Positions 35,768 to 47,941 of a stretch of 64,000 bases of DNA are shown piece after piece. Numbering within the stretch: the stretch's first letter is position 1; the number at the start of each line of letters is the position of its first letter. The stretch spans positions 4,302,591-4,366,590 of the forward strand of contig RPFO01000156.1 in the NCBI GenBank assembly GCA_009746045.1, in the 5' to 3' direction. The translations under genes and the position numbers were made by a program. The notes beneath the pieces were generated by a model. That model did no database searches, was not told the origin of the DNA, and saw nothing but the letters and a program-made list of their open reading frames with translations. This stretch comes from Mesostigma viride (Eukaryota > Streptophyta > Mesostigmatophyceae > Mesostigmatales > Mesostigmataceae).

Positions 35768-38700
35768 TCAAGAGTGTGGCCCTGGCCCTTGGCTCCCGCT
35801 CAAAGTGCTCGATACCCTGGGCAAATAGCTAAGAGATGTGACGTTACTGTGACTGGCGCCCAACCCAGGGGGCCCACTCCCAAACATCACACTGTATGGC
35901 AGCCGAGATAGGGGGTTGCAGCGGTCAAAAATAATGCGGCCCCCACGGCCCCACCTGGGTACACACCAGCGCGCACCCTTCCGTATGACCATGCCAGCGG
36001 GGCCATTATTAATATCAAAGCCAGGGCCGTCGTCACCATAAAACAAGCCGGCGCCGCCATGTGCCCCGACGCCCCCGTAATTGCCTTCACTACAGCTAAT
36101 ATGCACACCGCTAAGTTCTGCTGTCGCCCGCTCTGCCTGGATCAAGTCCGGCCCATCCCCTCTACTGATGATCAGCGATGGTGTCATCGGGGGCACGGTC
36201 GCCAGCACAGCGGGTGTGGACGCCTCCATTGGGGGCGGTGGGGCCACGTCAGCCCTTTCCAGCCCAGACATGCCCCTGCCATCGCGCTCCAGGGAGGATG
36301 TAGGTCCCAGGTCGGCGCCGGATGATGTGGCGGGCTCAGGTGGCCCTGTCCGGACCTGCTTCTCCACGGGCGGGCCCAGGTTTATGAACGCGGCGTGCAG
36401 GCCGGTCGTGATGCCGAGCGCGCCGAGTCGGCCCTCATCCATTGGCAACGTGAACAGGAGGCTTGGCTCCAGCGGCTGGGGCCCCTGGAAGCCGCCATGC
36501 ACATGACGATACATGGAACGAGGGCCGGGTAGGGGGATGTAGGCCCGCCATGCGTCAGACATGTGTTGCCATGAGCGAGCGTGCATGGGTAGGCAGTAAC
36601 AACATAAGACTTCTGGGGGAACCCATCCAGGCACCCAAAGCGAGGCAAAAAACAGAAAAGTGGTGCTAGGTGAACGTGCACAAGCACAGATCAAGATGAT
36701 AAAGAACAGGATGAAGCCACAAGACCTCGGTGCGGACTTCCAACAACAACGTGCTCAAACAGTATAAGCGTCCCACAAGGGGGAACATTCCACTACCCAC
36801 GCCACATCAGGCTTTAGCAAAATCGACAACATGCGAGGACCCATTCCAGCAACCATCCATGCCTACAGCGTGCACGATGTCATGGTATGCAAGACTTGCA
36901 CACATTCAGCAGCAGAAACCACACGCAGAAAGCTTGACAGGCAGCACGATAGTGGAGAAAATAAAGGAGTAGCGCGCAAAGAAAGTAAAAATGAAAGAAA
37001 TTCCATTCAGGCAAAAACAAAGGTGAGGAAGGGGGAGGGAAGGAAAGGGAAGAGGGAAGGGAAGGGAAAGGGAGCAAAGAAAAGAAAGGGAAGGAAAAGG
37101 GAGGGCCGAGGAGGGCCGAGGAGGAAAGAGGGAAGAGGAGGGAAGAGGGAAGAGGGAAGAGGGAAGAGGGAAGAGGGAAGAGGGAAGAGGGAAGAGGGAA
37201 GAGGGAAGAGGGAAGAGGGAAGAGGGAAGAGGGAAGAGGGAAGAGGGAAGAGGGCAGAGGGCAGAGGGCAGAGGGCAGAGGGCAGAGGGCAGAGGGCAGA
37301 GGGCAGAGGGCAGAGGGCAGAGGGCAGAGGGCAGAGGGCAGAGGGCAGAGGGCAGAGGGCAGAGGGCAGAGGGCAGAGGGCAGAGGGCAGAGGGCAGAGG
37401 GCAGAGGGCAGAGGGCAGAGGGCAGAGGGCAGAGGGCAGAGGGCAGAGGGCAGAGGGCAGAGGGCAGAGGGCAGAGGGCAGAGGGCAGAGGGCAGAGGGC
37501 AGAGGGCAGAGGGCAGAGGGCAGAGGGCAGAGGGCAGAGGGCAGAGGGCAGAGGGCAGAGGGCAGAGGGCAGAGGGCAGAGGGCAGAGGGCAGAGGGCAG
37601 AGGGCAGAGGGCAGAGGGAAGAGGGAAGAGGGAAGAGGGAAGAGGGAAGAGGGAAGAGGGAAGAGGGAAGAGGGAAGAGGGAAGAGGGAAGAGGGAAGAG
37701 GGAAGAGGGAAGAGGGAAGAGGGAAGAGGGAAGAGGGAAGAGGGAAGAGGGAAGAGGGAAGAGGGAAGAGGGAAGAGGGAAGAGGGAAGAGGGAAGAGGG
37801 AAGAGGGAAGAGGGAAGAGGGAAGAGGGAAGAGGGAAGAGGGAAGAGGGAAGAGGGAAGAGGGAAGAGGGAAGAGGAGGGAAGAGAAGGTGAGGGAAGAG
37901 GAGGAAAGAGAAGAAAGGGAAGGAAAGGGAAAAGAAGGAGAGGGAAAAGGAGGGAAGAGGAGGAAAGACGAGGGAAGAGGAGGGAAGAGGAGGGAAGAGG
38001 AGGGAAGAGGAGGGAAGAGGAGGGAAGAGGAGGGAAGAGGAGGGAAGAGGAGGGAAGAGGAGGGAAGAGGAGGGAAGAGGAGGGAAGAGGAGGGAAGAGG
38101 AGGGAAGAGGGAAGAGGAGGGAAGAGGAGGGAAGAGAAGATAGGGAAGGGAAGGGGAGGGAAGAGGAGGGAAGGGGAAGGATAGCGCACATACCACCCCA
38201 ATCAGCCGCCCATCCACGCCAACCGTGCGTTGCCGCTTGCGCTTTTGCCGCTTGAGCTTCTGGTTGTACCCAAGCGCGTCTGCTCCCCCTGCGTCGGCAC
38301 CTGGCCGCAGCAGCCCAGGGTCCACCCCTCCGTTGGCGGCGGCGGCGGCGATGCGCTGGTTGCGCGCGGCTAATTCCGTTTGCCGGCTCAGCTGCAGCCG
38401 CACACGGCGGGCTCGCTCCTCCGCCTCCACCGCCGCCTCCAACGTGGCCACCACACTGGGGGGGTCGTGCTGCGGGGTAACGATTTGAAGGGGATGGGAT
38501 ATTCGTGAAAGAAGGGATAAAACTTAGCTAGATAGATAGATAGCTCCCGTGAGGTCATACACACTTCATCTAGGAAAATTCGGCAGCTGCATCCATGGGC
38601 AACCGTGTCATTAGGGCATTGTGTGGCTTCATGGCGGGGCGCATGGAAGCGAAATAGAAGTGACACAACAGGGAGTGACAAGCATGCAGGTAAAAGCGCA

Positions 38701-41700
38701 AGTCAGGCAGCCAGGCGACGATAGGAGGAATACTTGGACCCGGGAAATCATGATGGCCCAGCAAGGGGACACGAGGATGTGCGCTGTGCAGAAGGGCATT
38801 GATTGACAGATGTCAGAGCGCAGCATGCCATGTTGGTCTATGAGCTGATGATGGGAAACGGGCAGGAGAACCCAAACGTATTCCGTGGGGGATGTGGGTG
38901 GAAGACAGACGCAGTGGGCAAAGCGTGTCAAGTTTATGGGACAGAAAGTATAGGGAGAAAAGAGGACATTTCGTGCATGTTGCACGTAAGAGGAGGTAAC
39001 AACGTAAATAAAGACACAGGCATCTGCCTTGGCTACACCCACGAGACGCCACAGCCCAAACATGTATCCTGCTTGGCCACCAGATGTCAACAATGCCTGT
39101 TGCACAAACGCATGCCCGCTTGGGCGACATGTGCCAAGAATACACTGACAACCCCCCCAACTTACCCGCTTGGGCGCCAGGTGCCGAGAATACACTGACA
39201 ACCCCCCCCAACATACCCTATTGGGCGCCAGGTGCCAAGAATACACTGACACCCCCCCCCCAACATACCCGCTTGGGCGCCAGGTGCCAAGAATACACCA
39301 CCACCACCACCCAACATACCCGCTTGGCGATCTGCAGCGCCTGCAGCTCGAACTCGCAGTTGAGGATCTCCTTCTTCTTCAGCTCCCTCTGCATCACATA
39401 GGCACCGAGCAGAGGCACCACCGAGAGCACGGGCACCGAGCGTTGGCCTCGACAGCGCGTGAGAATAGGGATGACGACGATACACAGGTGCACGCACGTC
39501 GCATGGGTCCCAGCCACTACGTTGTACAGGTCACCACGGGGTCACTTGAACACAAACATTTTACAAAAAGTGGTATGCTAAACTAGATGTTATCAGAAAG
39601 CGATGTATAGGATAGAATATTACAGGATAGAAAATGGCACGCTCCAGACAACTCGTACACGCATTCTCTAGGGGTGCAGGCCATGAGATCACCCTGGGAT
39701 GGGAGGGGATGCCTCACCTTTTGAAGCTGCTGCAGGATCTGGCGCGCATAGTCCGCATTTTCCCGCGCCTGAGGGGTACCATCGCACCCATCACCAAAAC
39801 AAGCAAGTCGCATCGAGGCCAGCCCGGCCCACGCATGCATGGGGTAAAATTAACGAAATTGATTGAATCATTTAACCCAGATCAGACGCGAACGCCGGGC
39901 ATCTTCACCGGCATAAACATTCCAAGCGGACACACCAGCACAGAACGCAAGCCACTTGTGAGCAGCCACAGCCAAAACAAGCCAGCATTGGCCCACCCTG
40001 GGGTGTAAGCACGTGCACAAGCGGGCACAGAAAGGGGCGTAGGGACCATGGCAGACCCCCCGCATGAGCAGCCGCAGTGGGTATAATTTTTCCCAGTAGT
40101 ACTAGTCCCAGAGATGTGACGGGTTGGCCTCGTGTGTAGACACCATCATCGCCCATGCACAGTGGGCAGCATTTTCAAGGATTTTCAACCATGGCACTGC
40201 ACCTTGGACAGCAAAAAGTAGCAAACAACCAATGTATCAACGCATGTGGGTATAAGCACAAGCATGTGGCGATTCCTCCAACCAAACCTGTCTAATACGT
40301 ACAAACTCATGTCCTAAACAACCCTTTCCAAAACAAGAATGCATCTTGCCTGACAACAACGAAATAACAGAGCGCCCCGGAGGCCTCCAGCAAGGATTTC
40401 TCTGCACAGAGCATTTTGACATGATGTTGATGCTGACCCTGCGTACACAATGCCTGACAGCTTTACATAGCGGTATTTTCTAGGGACAAGCCCAGCGGAG
40501 TGGGCCAAACTACAGTGGCCAATGGCTGTTGGGCATACCCAGCCAAGTGCTTTCCCCGATGTGCAAACAGCCTGATATATCTACTTGAGAGACAAAGCCA
40601 TGAGAGGCATCGAGCATGCATCATTCAGCATGCGCGGCCAGCATACCTGGCTGAGCTTCTGGAACGACGCCAGGTCATTCTCCCTGCGCTGCATCTGCAC
40701 GGCCGTGGGCAGCAGGGGCGCAGAGAGGGAAGGGATGTCGGCCAAGAGGGAAGAGAAGCAACCAGGGTGAGCTTTCTACACCCCCAGCCCCACGTTTCAG
40801 ATTCCCAGGTTAAAAATCTTGAGACCCTGGATTTAGAAATTTCAGGTTTAAGATTGCAGGGCTGGTTATGGGCAAAAGATCTTACAGTAGGTACAAATGG
40901 CTGGTCAGTGGTATGCCATACAGATTATGCACTCATGTATACCGCATCAGGTTTAAGATCCAACCGCTCTCAACTTTAAGATCGTCAGCCCTGGATTTGA
41001 TTTTAGGTTTAAGATCGCAGCCCTGGGTCGGCCGACCCCAATCTTAAACGTGTGTGTGGGGGTGTATGACACACACCTGATAAGACAGTGGCTTATGACG
41101 CAGCCGGGGTGAGCTTTCTAGAACACAACATCTGAAAGGACAACGGCTTGAGAGCTGTGAGAAACCAAGGGGCCGCAGAAATTCTAACCACTAGGCCGCT
41201 AAACACGACAAGACGAACTGCCAGATTACGGGGGGTCACTTTTAAATTTGTTATGAAAGAAATTGCTTCGCAAAAAGTGAGCTGTAATGCATCCAGCTAA
41301 ATCTGGCTATTAGGCTCTCACTGCAAGTGCTGCCATCGCACCCCAGCCAGTGCCAGATATGATCGGATATTCAACACTGGAATTCGTATATTCGGGCAGT
41401 GGCACGTACCCGCCGCGTGTGTGGCCGCTGGACCTTCTCCCTGGGCCGGAACACGTTGAAGGGGTTGGGGTCGGTGACGGCCGGTGGAGGCTGAGGTCCA
41501 AGCGTCCACAGCAGCGGGGTGCATCGCCGTGGGAGGGTGGCAGGCAGAGCACGGGCATGAGGCGATGGGCACAGGCGACAAGATGGTGCAGCAAGGATCA
41601 TGGGGGGGAGCACCACGATGCAAGAAAGTAAAGCTTGCACATAGCAGCATCCTGATCTCCAGGAACTGCTAATTCTGAGTTGCCACTTGACCAGCGTCTG

Positions 41701-44700
41701 TGGCCCTCTGGTGCCGTGATCCTGCGATCCTCCCAGGGCAAGCCCTCCCAGGGATTGCGTTTCAATGCACAGCTCACCCGCGCGGCAACAACCCATCGAA
41801 ATCCGCGGATGCCAGGATTCGCTGCACCCACACGTGCTTTCCACAGAAATGGCATGAGGCTGCTACCAAAATGGTGGAAGGGTGCCGGTAAAAGCAGGAC
41901 TGTAAATTCTAATCCTTTTATCTAATCCTTCTTATCCTTCTCATCCTTCTCTCGGGTAAAAGATGAACCCTCTCAAACCATGAAAGTTTGCACCACGCCT
42001 GGGCACGCACCTGCAATCTCCGCAGCAACGGCTTCCCCGCCTTGTTTCTCTGCAACCGTTGATGCCCCCGCCACGAGACACGAACAAGACAGTTTACGAG
42101 GGTGGCCGCCGAAATGGAGCGCATCATTACCAGCAAGGATGGTGTGTTGGTGAGCCACACGAAAACAGCAATAATGCAGGGATTACTCACGACAAGTATA
42201 CCATGGGTCAATAAGCACCGATAACGAAGATACTGGGATCTTACTGGCACGCCTGCTCTTGACAAGAACACCGAGCCAGCACACGTACACTAAGAAATGT
42301 AGCACTGCAGTGACCGGCACATGAAACATTTAACATCGCCGACAACGGCCTTAAGACATAGAACCATGGTTTCCTGTAAAAGCACTAATCTCAATCAAAC
42401 CTCTATTGCTGGCACACAGCACGGCTCACCTGCTCGATCCACACCCCGGGCCACTCACCCGCTCGATCCAGTAGTCATAAACCGCCGATAACACCGAGTG
42501 CCGAACGGCCGGCTGGCCTGTGCCGCCCCGCAGCGATTGCAGCATCTGCCAGGGTGGGGCCAGCGCAGACAGGAGGGAGGTGAGGCCAACCGAGTAAGGC
42601 AACCGTCAGACAGCACCAACCGCAGGAATGGGGGGATACGTGGGGATATAACTAACACGTGGGGCTACCTCAAAGTGGGGTTGTGAGGGGATGCAACTAA
42701 CACGTGGGGCTACCTTAGTGGGGTTCTGAGGGGATACAACTCATAAGCTATGGGACCAACCTGTCGCTGTTATGGGTAACAGATTAACACAACCATAGAG
42801 TGCATAATCAGCTCCGAAGACTGTCAGTGTCTAGAGTTGAGGGTTGTTACACTAACAATGCCAGCTCAAGGCATACCTCCAGTGCCGCCTCCTTTGTGGG
42901 CAGCGGGAAGGTGATCTGGTCCTTTGCCAGCCCCCCCGATGAGGGTATGCCCGCCAGCAGCGCGTCCTTCTCCCGCTGCAGAAGCTGCTTTTCCAGCATG
43001 CGCTGTGCCAACAGCTCCAGCTTCCAGATCATCACCTCCAGCCTGGCGGTGGTGGTGGTGGTGGTCGGGAGGGGAAGAGAGGGGAGAGGACAGCGAGTGT
43101 GTGGGTGGGTGGTGGCAAGGTGTTGGTGGATAAGTCAGACACTCATCCATTGACGTACGTTCAATTTAATTCTTAAATAATGGCTTCATCGGATCCGTTA
43201 GCGGGACATGTGCATGCAGGGTGGCATAATGCTGGTTGGACCGGTGATCCACACAAGCAGTAACGGCATGAGCATAGCCACCAGCCTTAAACATCAAGGC
43301 CCTTGGCATAGAGGGGTGCACAAGCTACAACCTGTGTCCTTGGGATGCTATTATACTAGCATTGCCCAGTAATTGCATGGAACAGTGAAGCCGGTATCAT
43401 CACCAGTGCTTCGATCGCTCTGCTGACCACCCACTACGACGGCAGGTCTCTCTCTGGCCAGTTGCAGCAGCACACAAACAAGAGCCACACAGGCAGGCCG
43501 TGCCATGTGCCCATCGACGATAAATCACACGATGAGAACAGCGTTTGGTGAAAGTGTTGGGTAGAGAAAGGGTGCAGACGGGCAGGTGGGCCGGTGGCAC
43601 TGGAAGACAAATCGAGCCGGACAAACTGGGCCAGTCATAGTGGGGGACATAGTTGGGGACAAATCAAGATGTTATAACCAACTGACAAAGTGCCCCAAAT
43701 AGCGTGCCCCATGGGCTGACAGCAAGCGCCATGATGACGTGAAAGACCTTACAACTCCCATCAACGACTGCCATCCACCGAGTCATCAACACGAGAACCC
43801 TCACCACCTCCATGGGCACCTGCCGGTTGAAACCCGATGGATGAGCAGTCAATCAACCAATGGATGAGCAGCAAGGCCATGTGAAACAAGCGGATGCGCC
43901 TCCCTGCTCGATGGGCAGCTATCGGCTATAATTAACTTAATGGCCGCAAGACCAAAATGAAGCACGTTAAGGAGGCCGCCCCCACCGCTCGGCGGGCAGC
44001 TGTTAGTTGCAACTAAAAGCATAACTGCACAGCCACAAGAAGCCAGGGGAGGCCCTTACCGCTCGGGGGGCAGCTGCTTGCGGTCGGCGTTAAAGTGTGC
44101 CAGCCAGTCCTCATCGACCTCGTCCAGGTCATACTCGATGTATTCCGCGTTGTCCGTGCGCACTGGGGCATGGCAGGGACAGGACGCATGCACAGCACAT
44201 AGCAGACCGTGGGTACAAGCAAACAGGCGGGCGCGTAGAGCCAGGGGATGTCGAGTGCATGTGCGCGCGTGTGTGTGCGCATTTGTACTGTACACGCGTG
44301 TGTCTGCACATATGTGCGTGTGTGTGGAGGTGGTGGGAGGTGTGTGTGTGCGTAGGTGTGTGTGTGTGTAGGTGATTGTGTGTGTGTGTGTGTGCACAGG
44401 GGGGAGTTGTGAAAACGAGAGGAATCACACAAAGAGGGGGTGGGGGGATGGAGACGGGACAAGGACATGATTGGGGGCAAGCCATAGGGACCGGAACACA
44501 ATCGGTCAAGCCGCTCCTGTTGCACGTAAGAAACACCTGGATGGCAGCATGGATGGACCTCGTGCTCATCTCATCTGCTAAACCGCACATATTTAAACAA
44601 GTTAAGGTCCGCACCACGCCCTCCTCTGTTACCTCCACAACAAAGTGGCCTACACGGCTTCCCAGGCCACCCCATGCAAACAACCAGGGCCTGCACTTAG

Positions 44701-45631
44701 TCCTACTCGCAGTCCTCCACAGAAAGGCAGCGTTGCTGCCTCATGTCGTCGGCTGAACCGAGCAGACGAGGCAGGGCGCATTAACAACCCCTGCGCACAG
44801 TCTTCCACGTCCAGGCCTTGATCCACCCTTCGGAAGCGCATGTCCCCACGCTCACCTCAAATAAAAGCCGAGGCAACGGTCCTCACCCCACCCAAAGCCC
44901 AGATCCCTCTCCTCACCTCTACTGAAGCGCAGGTACGAGTCAGGGTGCTTAAAGTCCTTTGGGTAGTCCTGCTCATACGACTCCACGATGTGGCACTCAG
45001 GGATGGGGATGGCATCCTTCCCCTCATGGTCCGCCGTGGTGAGCACCTGCCAGGGGGGTGGGGTGGGTTAAAGGATGGTAGCCACAGAGGGAACACAGGC
45101 CCGGGGTGGGGGTGGGTGGGGATGCGCAGGGAGGCAGTAATCAGAATGAAGTGTGAAGCCAGCAACAATGATGATTGCTCGGCCCATGATGTCCCCAGCG
45201 AGAACATGCACCAGACGTGGAGAAGCGAGAGATGCGGAGGAGCACGTGAGGGGGTGGTTCGGTGGGTGGGGCGGACATGTCATAGGGGCAACTGCCTTGG
45301 GCCAGGCACCTCCTTATAATGATTTAGAGTTTACATGCACCCTTATACAAGTAAAATCTGGCATGAAGTTTGACATGGCAATGGTCCCATTTCAAATTCA
45401 GTACAGCAACTAATGGGCAAAAATCTGGGCAGGCGGGCGGGCGGACTGGCAGGCGGGCGGGCGGACGGGCGGGCGGGCGGCGGGCGGGCGGCGGCGGGCG
45501 GCGCGGCGGGCGGGCGGGCGGCGGGCGGCGGGCGGGCGGCGGGCGGGCGGGCGGGCGGGCGGGCGGCGGCGGGCGGCGGGCGGGCGGGCGGGCGGGCGGG
45601 CGGGCGGGCGGGCGGGCGGGCGGCGGGCGGG

Positions 45632-45691
<60 letters not shown>

Positions 45692-46692
45692 TAAGCAGTC
45701 AGTTGGGTGTTAGTTAAAAGACACCATTCATAGCAATAGTCCATTGCACCTGTTACAAGGCAATAAACATAGGAATGTGCATGCCGATGTCATGCAAGGC
45801 CTTTACTTCAATTAACATCTTAAATAAAGTTTGACAATCTAGAAGACGAGCACGACAGCATACTTTATGCCATACACAGCAGAGCAAGGAATATACTGGA
45901 TCACAGGTAACGCCCAAATCACAGGACCTGCACCACCTTGGATAAGACACCCCCCAGTCGGCCATGACAGCTGGGGACTCCGATGATAGGAGGGTAAAGG
46001 TGCAGAGTTCGGGCTCTGGGCATATTATTAGAATGCAGGGAGCAGGCGTCCTTCAAATTTAACATTTCAATGCCGCAATTAGGCACCTACACTTAGCGTG
46101 CTTTATGCAAAACAGTGGAGGCAACACGATGCTGCAGTGGCCACATAGTATAAACAATTCTAGGGCTGACACAGTGCACATCACGTGGCTGCTCTGCTTA
46201 CCACACCACGGAACACACGCCAGGGATGTACGCAAGAGGTAGGGAAATGGGAGGAATATCATAATCTGGCTAACAAAAACGCTTAGCGACGACGATGACA
46301 CATTATTAAGTCTTTAATACAAAAAAAAAAATCAAAACCATGTCCAGCCTCTTGGGAATGCAGTACTGCCAAGCAAACAGGGTAGTGTGCCAGTTTTATT
46401 AATATTATAAAACCATGCAAAGTGATGCTTGAGAGAAAAAAAGCAGGGAAGCTGATACGAGGCGAAGGCCCTGCTAAAAAATTATACTGTTTACGATTAT
46501 GCCGATTGCAATACAAAAGGCTCGTTCTATGTTACGTACCTCTTCGTTGTCCGCATCAAGCGCCACGTGTGCGTGGTGCACTGTCCTGGACACACCAGCT
46601 TCATCATTGTCTAGTTCGGTAACGGACCGGACGATTTCAAGCTTTTTAGTGATATCAAGAGGCCTAGGGCGGAATGACAACCGTGAATTCAT
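35768..46692 (-). CDS. EPL1: Enhancer-of-polycomb-like protein (EPL), NuA4-type complex subunit, 12 exons
   Basis: Exons (minus): 46692-46540, 45046-44917, 44162-44060, 43042-42877, 42545-42459, 42049-42011, 41490-41410, 40694-40647, 39768-39718, 39388-39320, 38469-38194, 36484-35768; total 1,920 nt, 639 aa, all phases agree. The protein begins MNSRLSFRPRPLDITKK, the conserved EPL start, followed by IPIPECHIVESYEQDYP, YIEYDLDEVDEDWLAHF, GGTGQPAVRH...VYDYWIER, GKPLLRRLQ, PNPFNVFRPREKVQRPHTRR, MQRRENDLASFQKLSQ, a basic stretch KLKRQKRKRQR and GRGGRIIFDR near residue 585. These occur in family order. EPL bridges the MYST acetyltransferase to the NuA4 complex, which acetylates histones H4 and H2A in the nucleus. 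The last acceptor (36484) was chosen by phase and could be wrong. Confidence 0.92.
37130..38175. repeat. Polypurine heptamer array in three blocks (EPL intron 11)
   Basis: On the plus strand: GAGGGAA units (about 37140-37250), then about 50 GAGGGCA units (about 37250-37615), then GAGGGAA again (about 37615-37875), then a 10-bp GAGGAGGGAA form (about 37970-38110). The EPL transcript carries the pyrimidine strand. The donor of exon 11 (GTATGT, 38193-38188) lies only about 20 bp from the array. Confidence 0.95.
39115..39325. repeat. About 50-bp tandem repeat containing copies of the EPL exon 10 splice donor
   Basis: On the minus strand each unit holds AAGCGGGTATGTTGGG or a variant, then TGTATTCTTGGCACCTGGCG. 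The first copy is the real end of exon 10 with its donor (CGG|GTATGT at 39320/39319). Further copies lie near 39270, 39220, 39170 and, degraded, 39120. Confidence 0.85.
42655..42745. repeat. Short tandem duplication (EPL intron 4)
   Basis: The sequence ACACGTGGGGCTACCT followed by TGGGGTT..GAGGGGAT.CAACT occurs twice in tandem, just upstream on the plus strand of EPL exon 4. Confidence 0.75.
44240..44400. repeat. GT-rich microsatellite (EPL intron 2)
   Basis: Interrupted GT and GTGC runs occupy this stretch, the longest at about 44372-44395. On the transcript strand it reads CA. Confidence 0.8.
45420..45690. repeat. GGGC then GGCA tetranucleotide array (EPL intron 1)
   Basis: Interrupted GGGC/GGC units (about 45428-45630) change sharply into GGCA units (about 45630-45690). 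Again neighbouring blocks differ by one base. On the transcript strand they read GCCC and TGCC. Confidence 0.93.
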
Positions 46693-47334
46693 TTTCCGAC
46701 TGTGACCCCTTCCTCATCGGGCGCTTCGCGCGCCCACGTAGGGCCTTCCCACGCCCCCCCCACCCTACCAATAAATCGTATTCCGCACCACAAAAATATA
46801 TTTTGCTCGCGCTTTTTTCAGAAGATCTGTCTTCATCTAGTGTAAAAAGATGGCTAAATTATTGAAATAAAGAGATAGAAAATGGCATCGCGAGCTCTTC
46901 AAATAACCACGCCCGCCATTTTTAAACCTCTTCGTGCACACTCCACCATCAACCAAGACCAGCAAACAACATTCGCGTCGCGCCGCGCATCCACCGTCGT
47001 TGTTCTGATGAGCGTGCATGTTCATGTGGACGCTCGCCAGTCGGCAGTCGGCAGTCGCGACACCCGACTTTCAAGTGAGCTGGGCCGTGGCCCGTGGGCG
47101 AGCCAGCAGCCAGCCGGCTCCAGCCGGTCACTACTGTACAACAGGTCAGAAGGATGGCAGGCGGCAGCAGATACTAGACAGGTGCGAGTTGGGTTGCCAG
47201 CAGTCAGCATTACAGGCAGTCCTGTTGTTGTTGTTGTTGTTGTTGGTTGTTCTTGTTGCCCAGTGCCCACGCCAGTCCCACGCCGCACATGGGCATGTGT
47301 TGCTGTATCTCTGCTGCCCATGTGCGGCGTGGGC

Positions 47335-47372
<38 letters not shown>

Positions 47373-47941
47373 GTCAACAACAACAACAACAACAACAACT
47401 GTACGTCTTGCTGGCAGATGGCACAGATGCCCGCGAAACCAATGCAGGGTTGTTGTTGTTGTTGCAGGAAGTATGGTTGTACGGAGTATCTCAAGAATCA
47501 GCTGTTCAGCAGGTCCCGTCTGCCTGGCACGTCATAAAACCGCTGCTTTGGCCCAAGAAACACCCATGAAGCTTTTGTTAAACCAGGTCGCGACAGCTAT
47601 GGCGTGAAGCCACGCAGTTGCCTTAGCTAATTTCCTACGCTGAAAACAGCCACTTCTGTATCGAAGCATGAGCGATTTGCTACCGGTATCGCGTGTTCAT
47701 TTGTAAAGCCTGCTGGAGCGTTGTTTTTAGGCCACCTATCTATATTTAATCTGTCCGACGAAGTAGTTGGTCTATTTTAATTTCGACGATTATTTTGATG
47801 ACGCGATAACGGTGGTTCACACTTTATTTGATTATATGTTGGATTTTGAGGGCAGGCTGCTTGATTTTCTAAGGTATAGTACACGGGGAAACGATGTTTG
47901 AAGGTGACTTGAGTTTCTAAGACATAGTATACGGCGAAACG
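46693..47941. promoter_or_regulatory. Divergent intergenic region between EPL and the small plus-strand gene
   Basis: The two starts face away from each other across about 1.25 kb. The middle holds the inverted structure at 47222-47398. Frames through it (for example 46882-47607) are poly-Asn/Thr or poly-Leu artefacts of the triplet runs. Promoter role is inferred from orientation. Confidence 0.45.
47222..47398. repeat. Large imperfect palindrome: GTT run, 19-bp perfect inverted repeat, AAC run
   Basis: A (GTT)n tract at about 47222-47245 is followed by arm CCCACGCCGCACATGGGCA (47277-47295), a 19-bp loop, the exact inverted arm (47315-47333) and an (AAC)n tract (about 47334-47398). A further GTT run lies at about 47449-47466. 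The whole could fold as a long hairpin. Confidence 0.9.

Noticed and set aside
36831-38454. Arg/Glu/Gly frames (plus) and Ser/Leu/Pro frames (minus) through the heptamer array
   Set aside because: Seven-bp repeats read in all frames without stops. Only the first part of the minus frame (38469-38194) is a real EPL exon with a GTATGT donor.
40780-41050. Telomere-like TTTAGGTTTAAG strings
   Set aside because: They are irregular short repeats of AGGTTTAAGAT with CAGCCCTGG inside an EPL intron, not a telomeric array.
43664-43852. Possible EPL exon beginning after an AG at about 43829 (VPMEVV)
   Set aside because: Its phase does not fit the upstream donor at 44060. Joining 44060 directly to 43042 keeps the frame and gives the expected family sequence.
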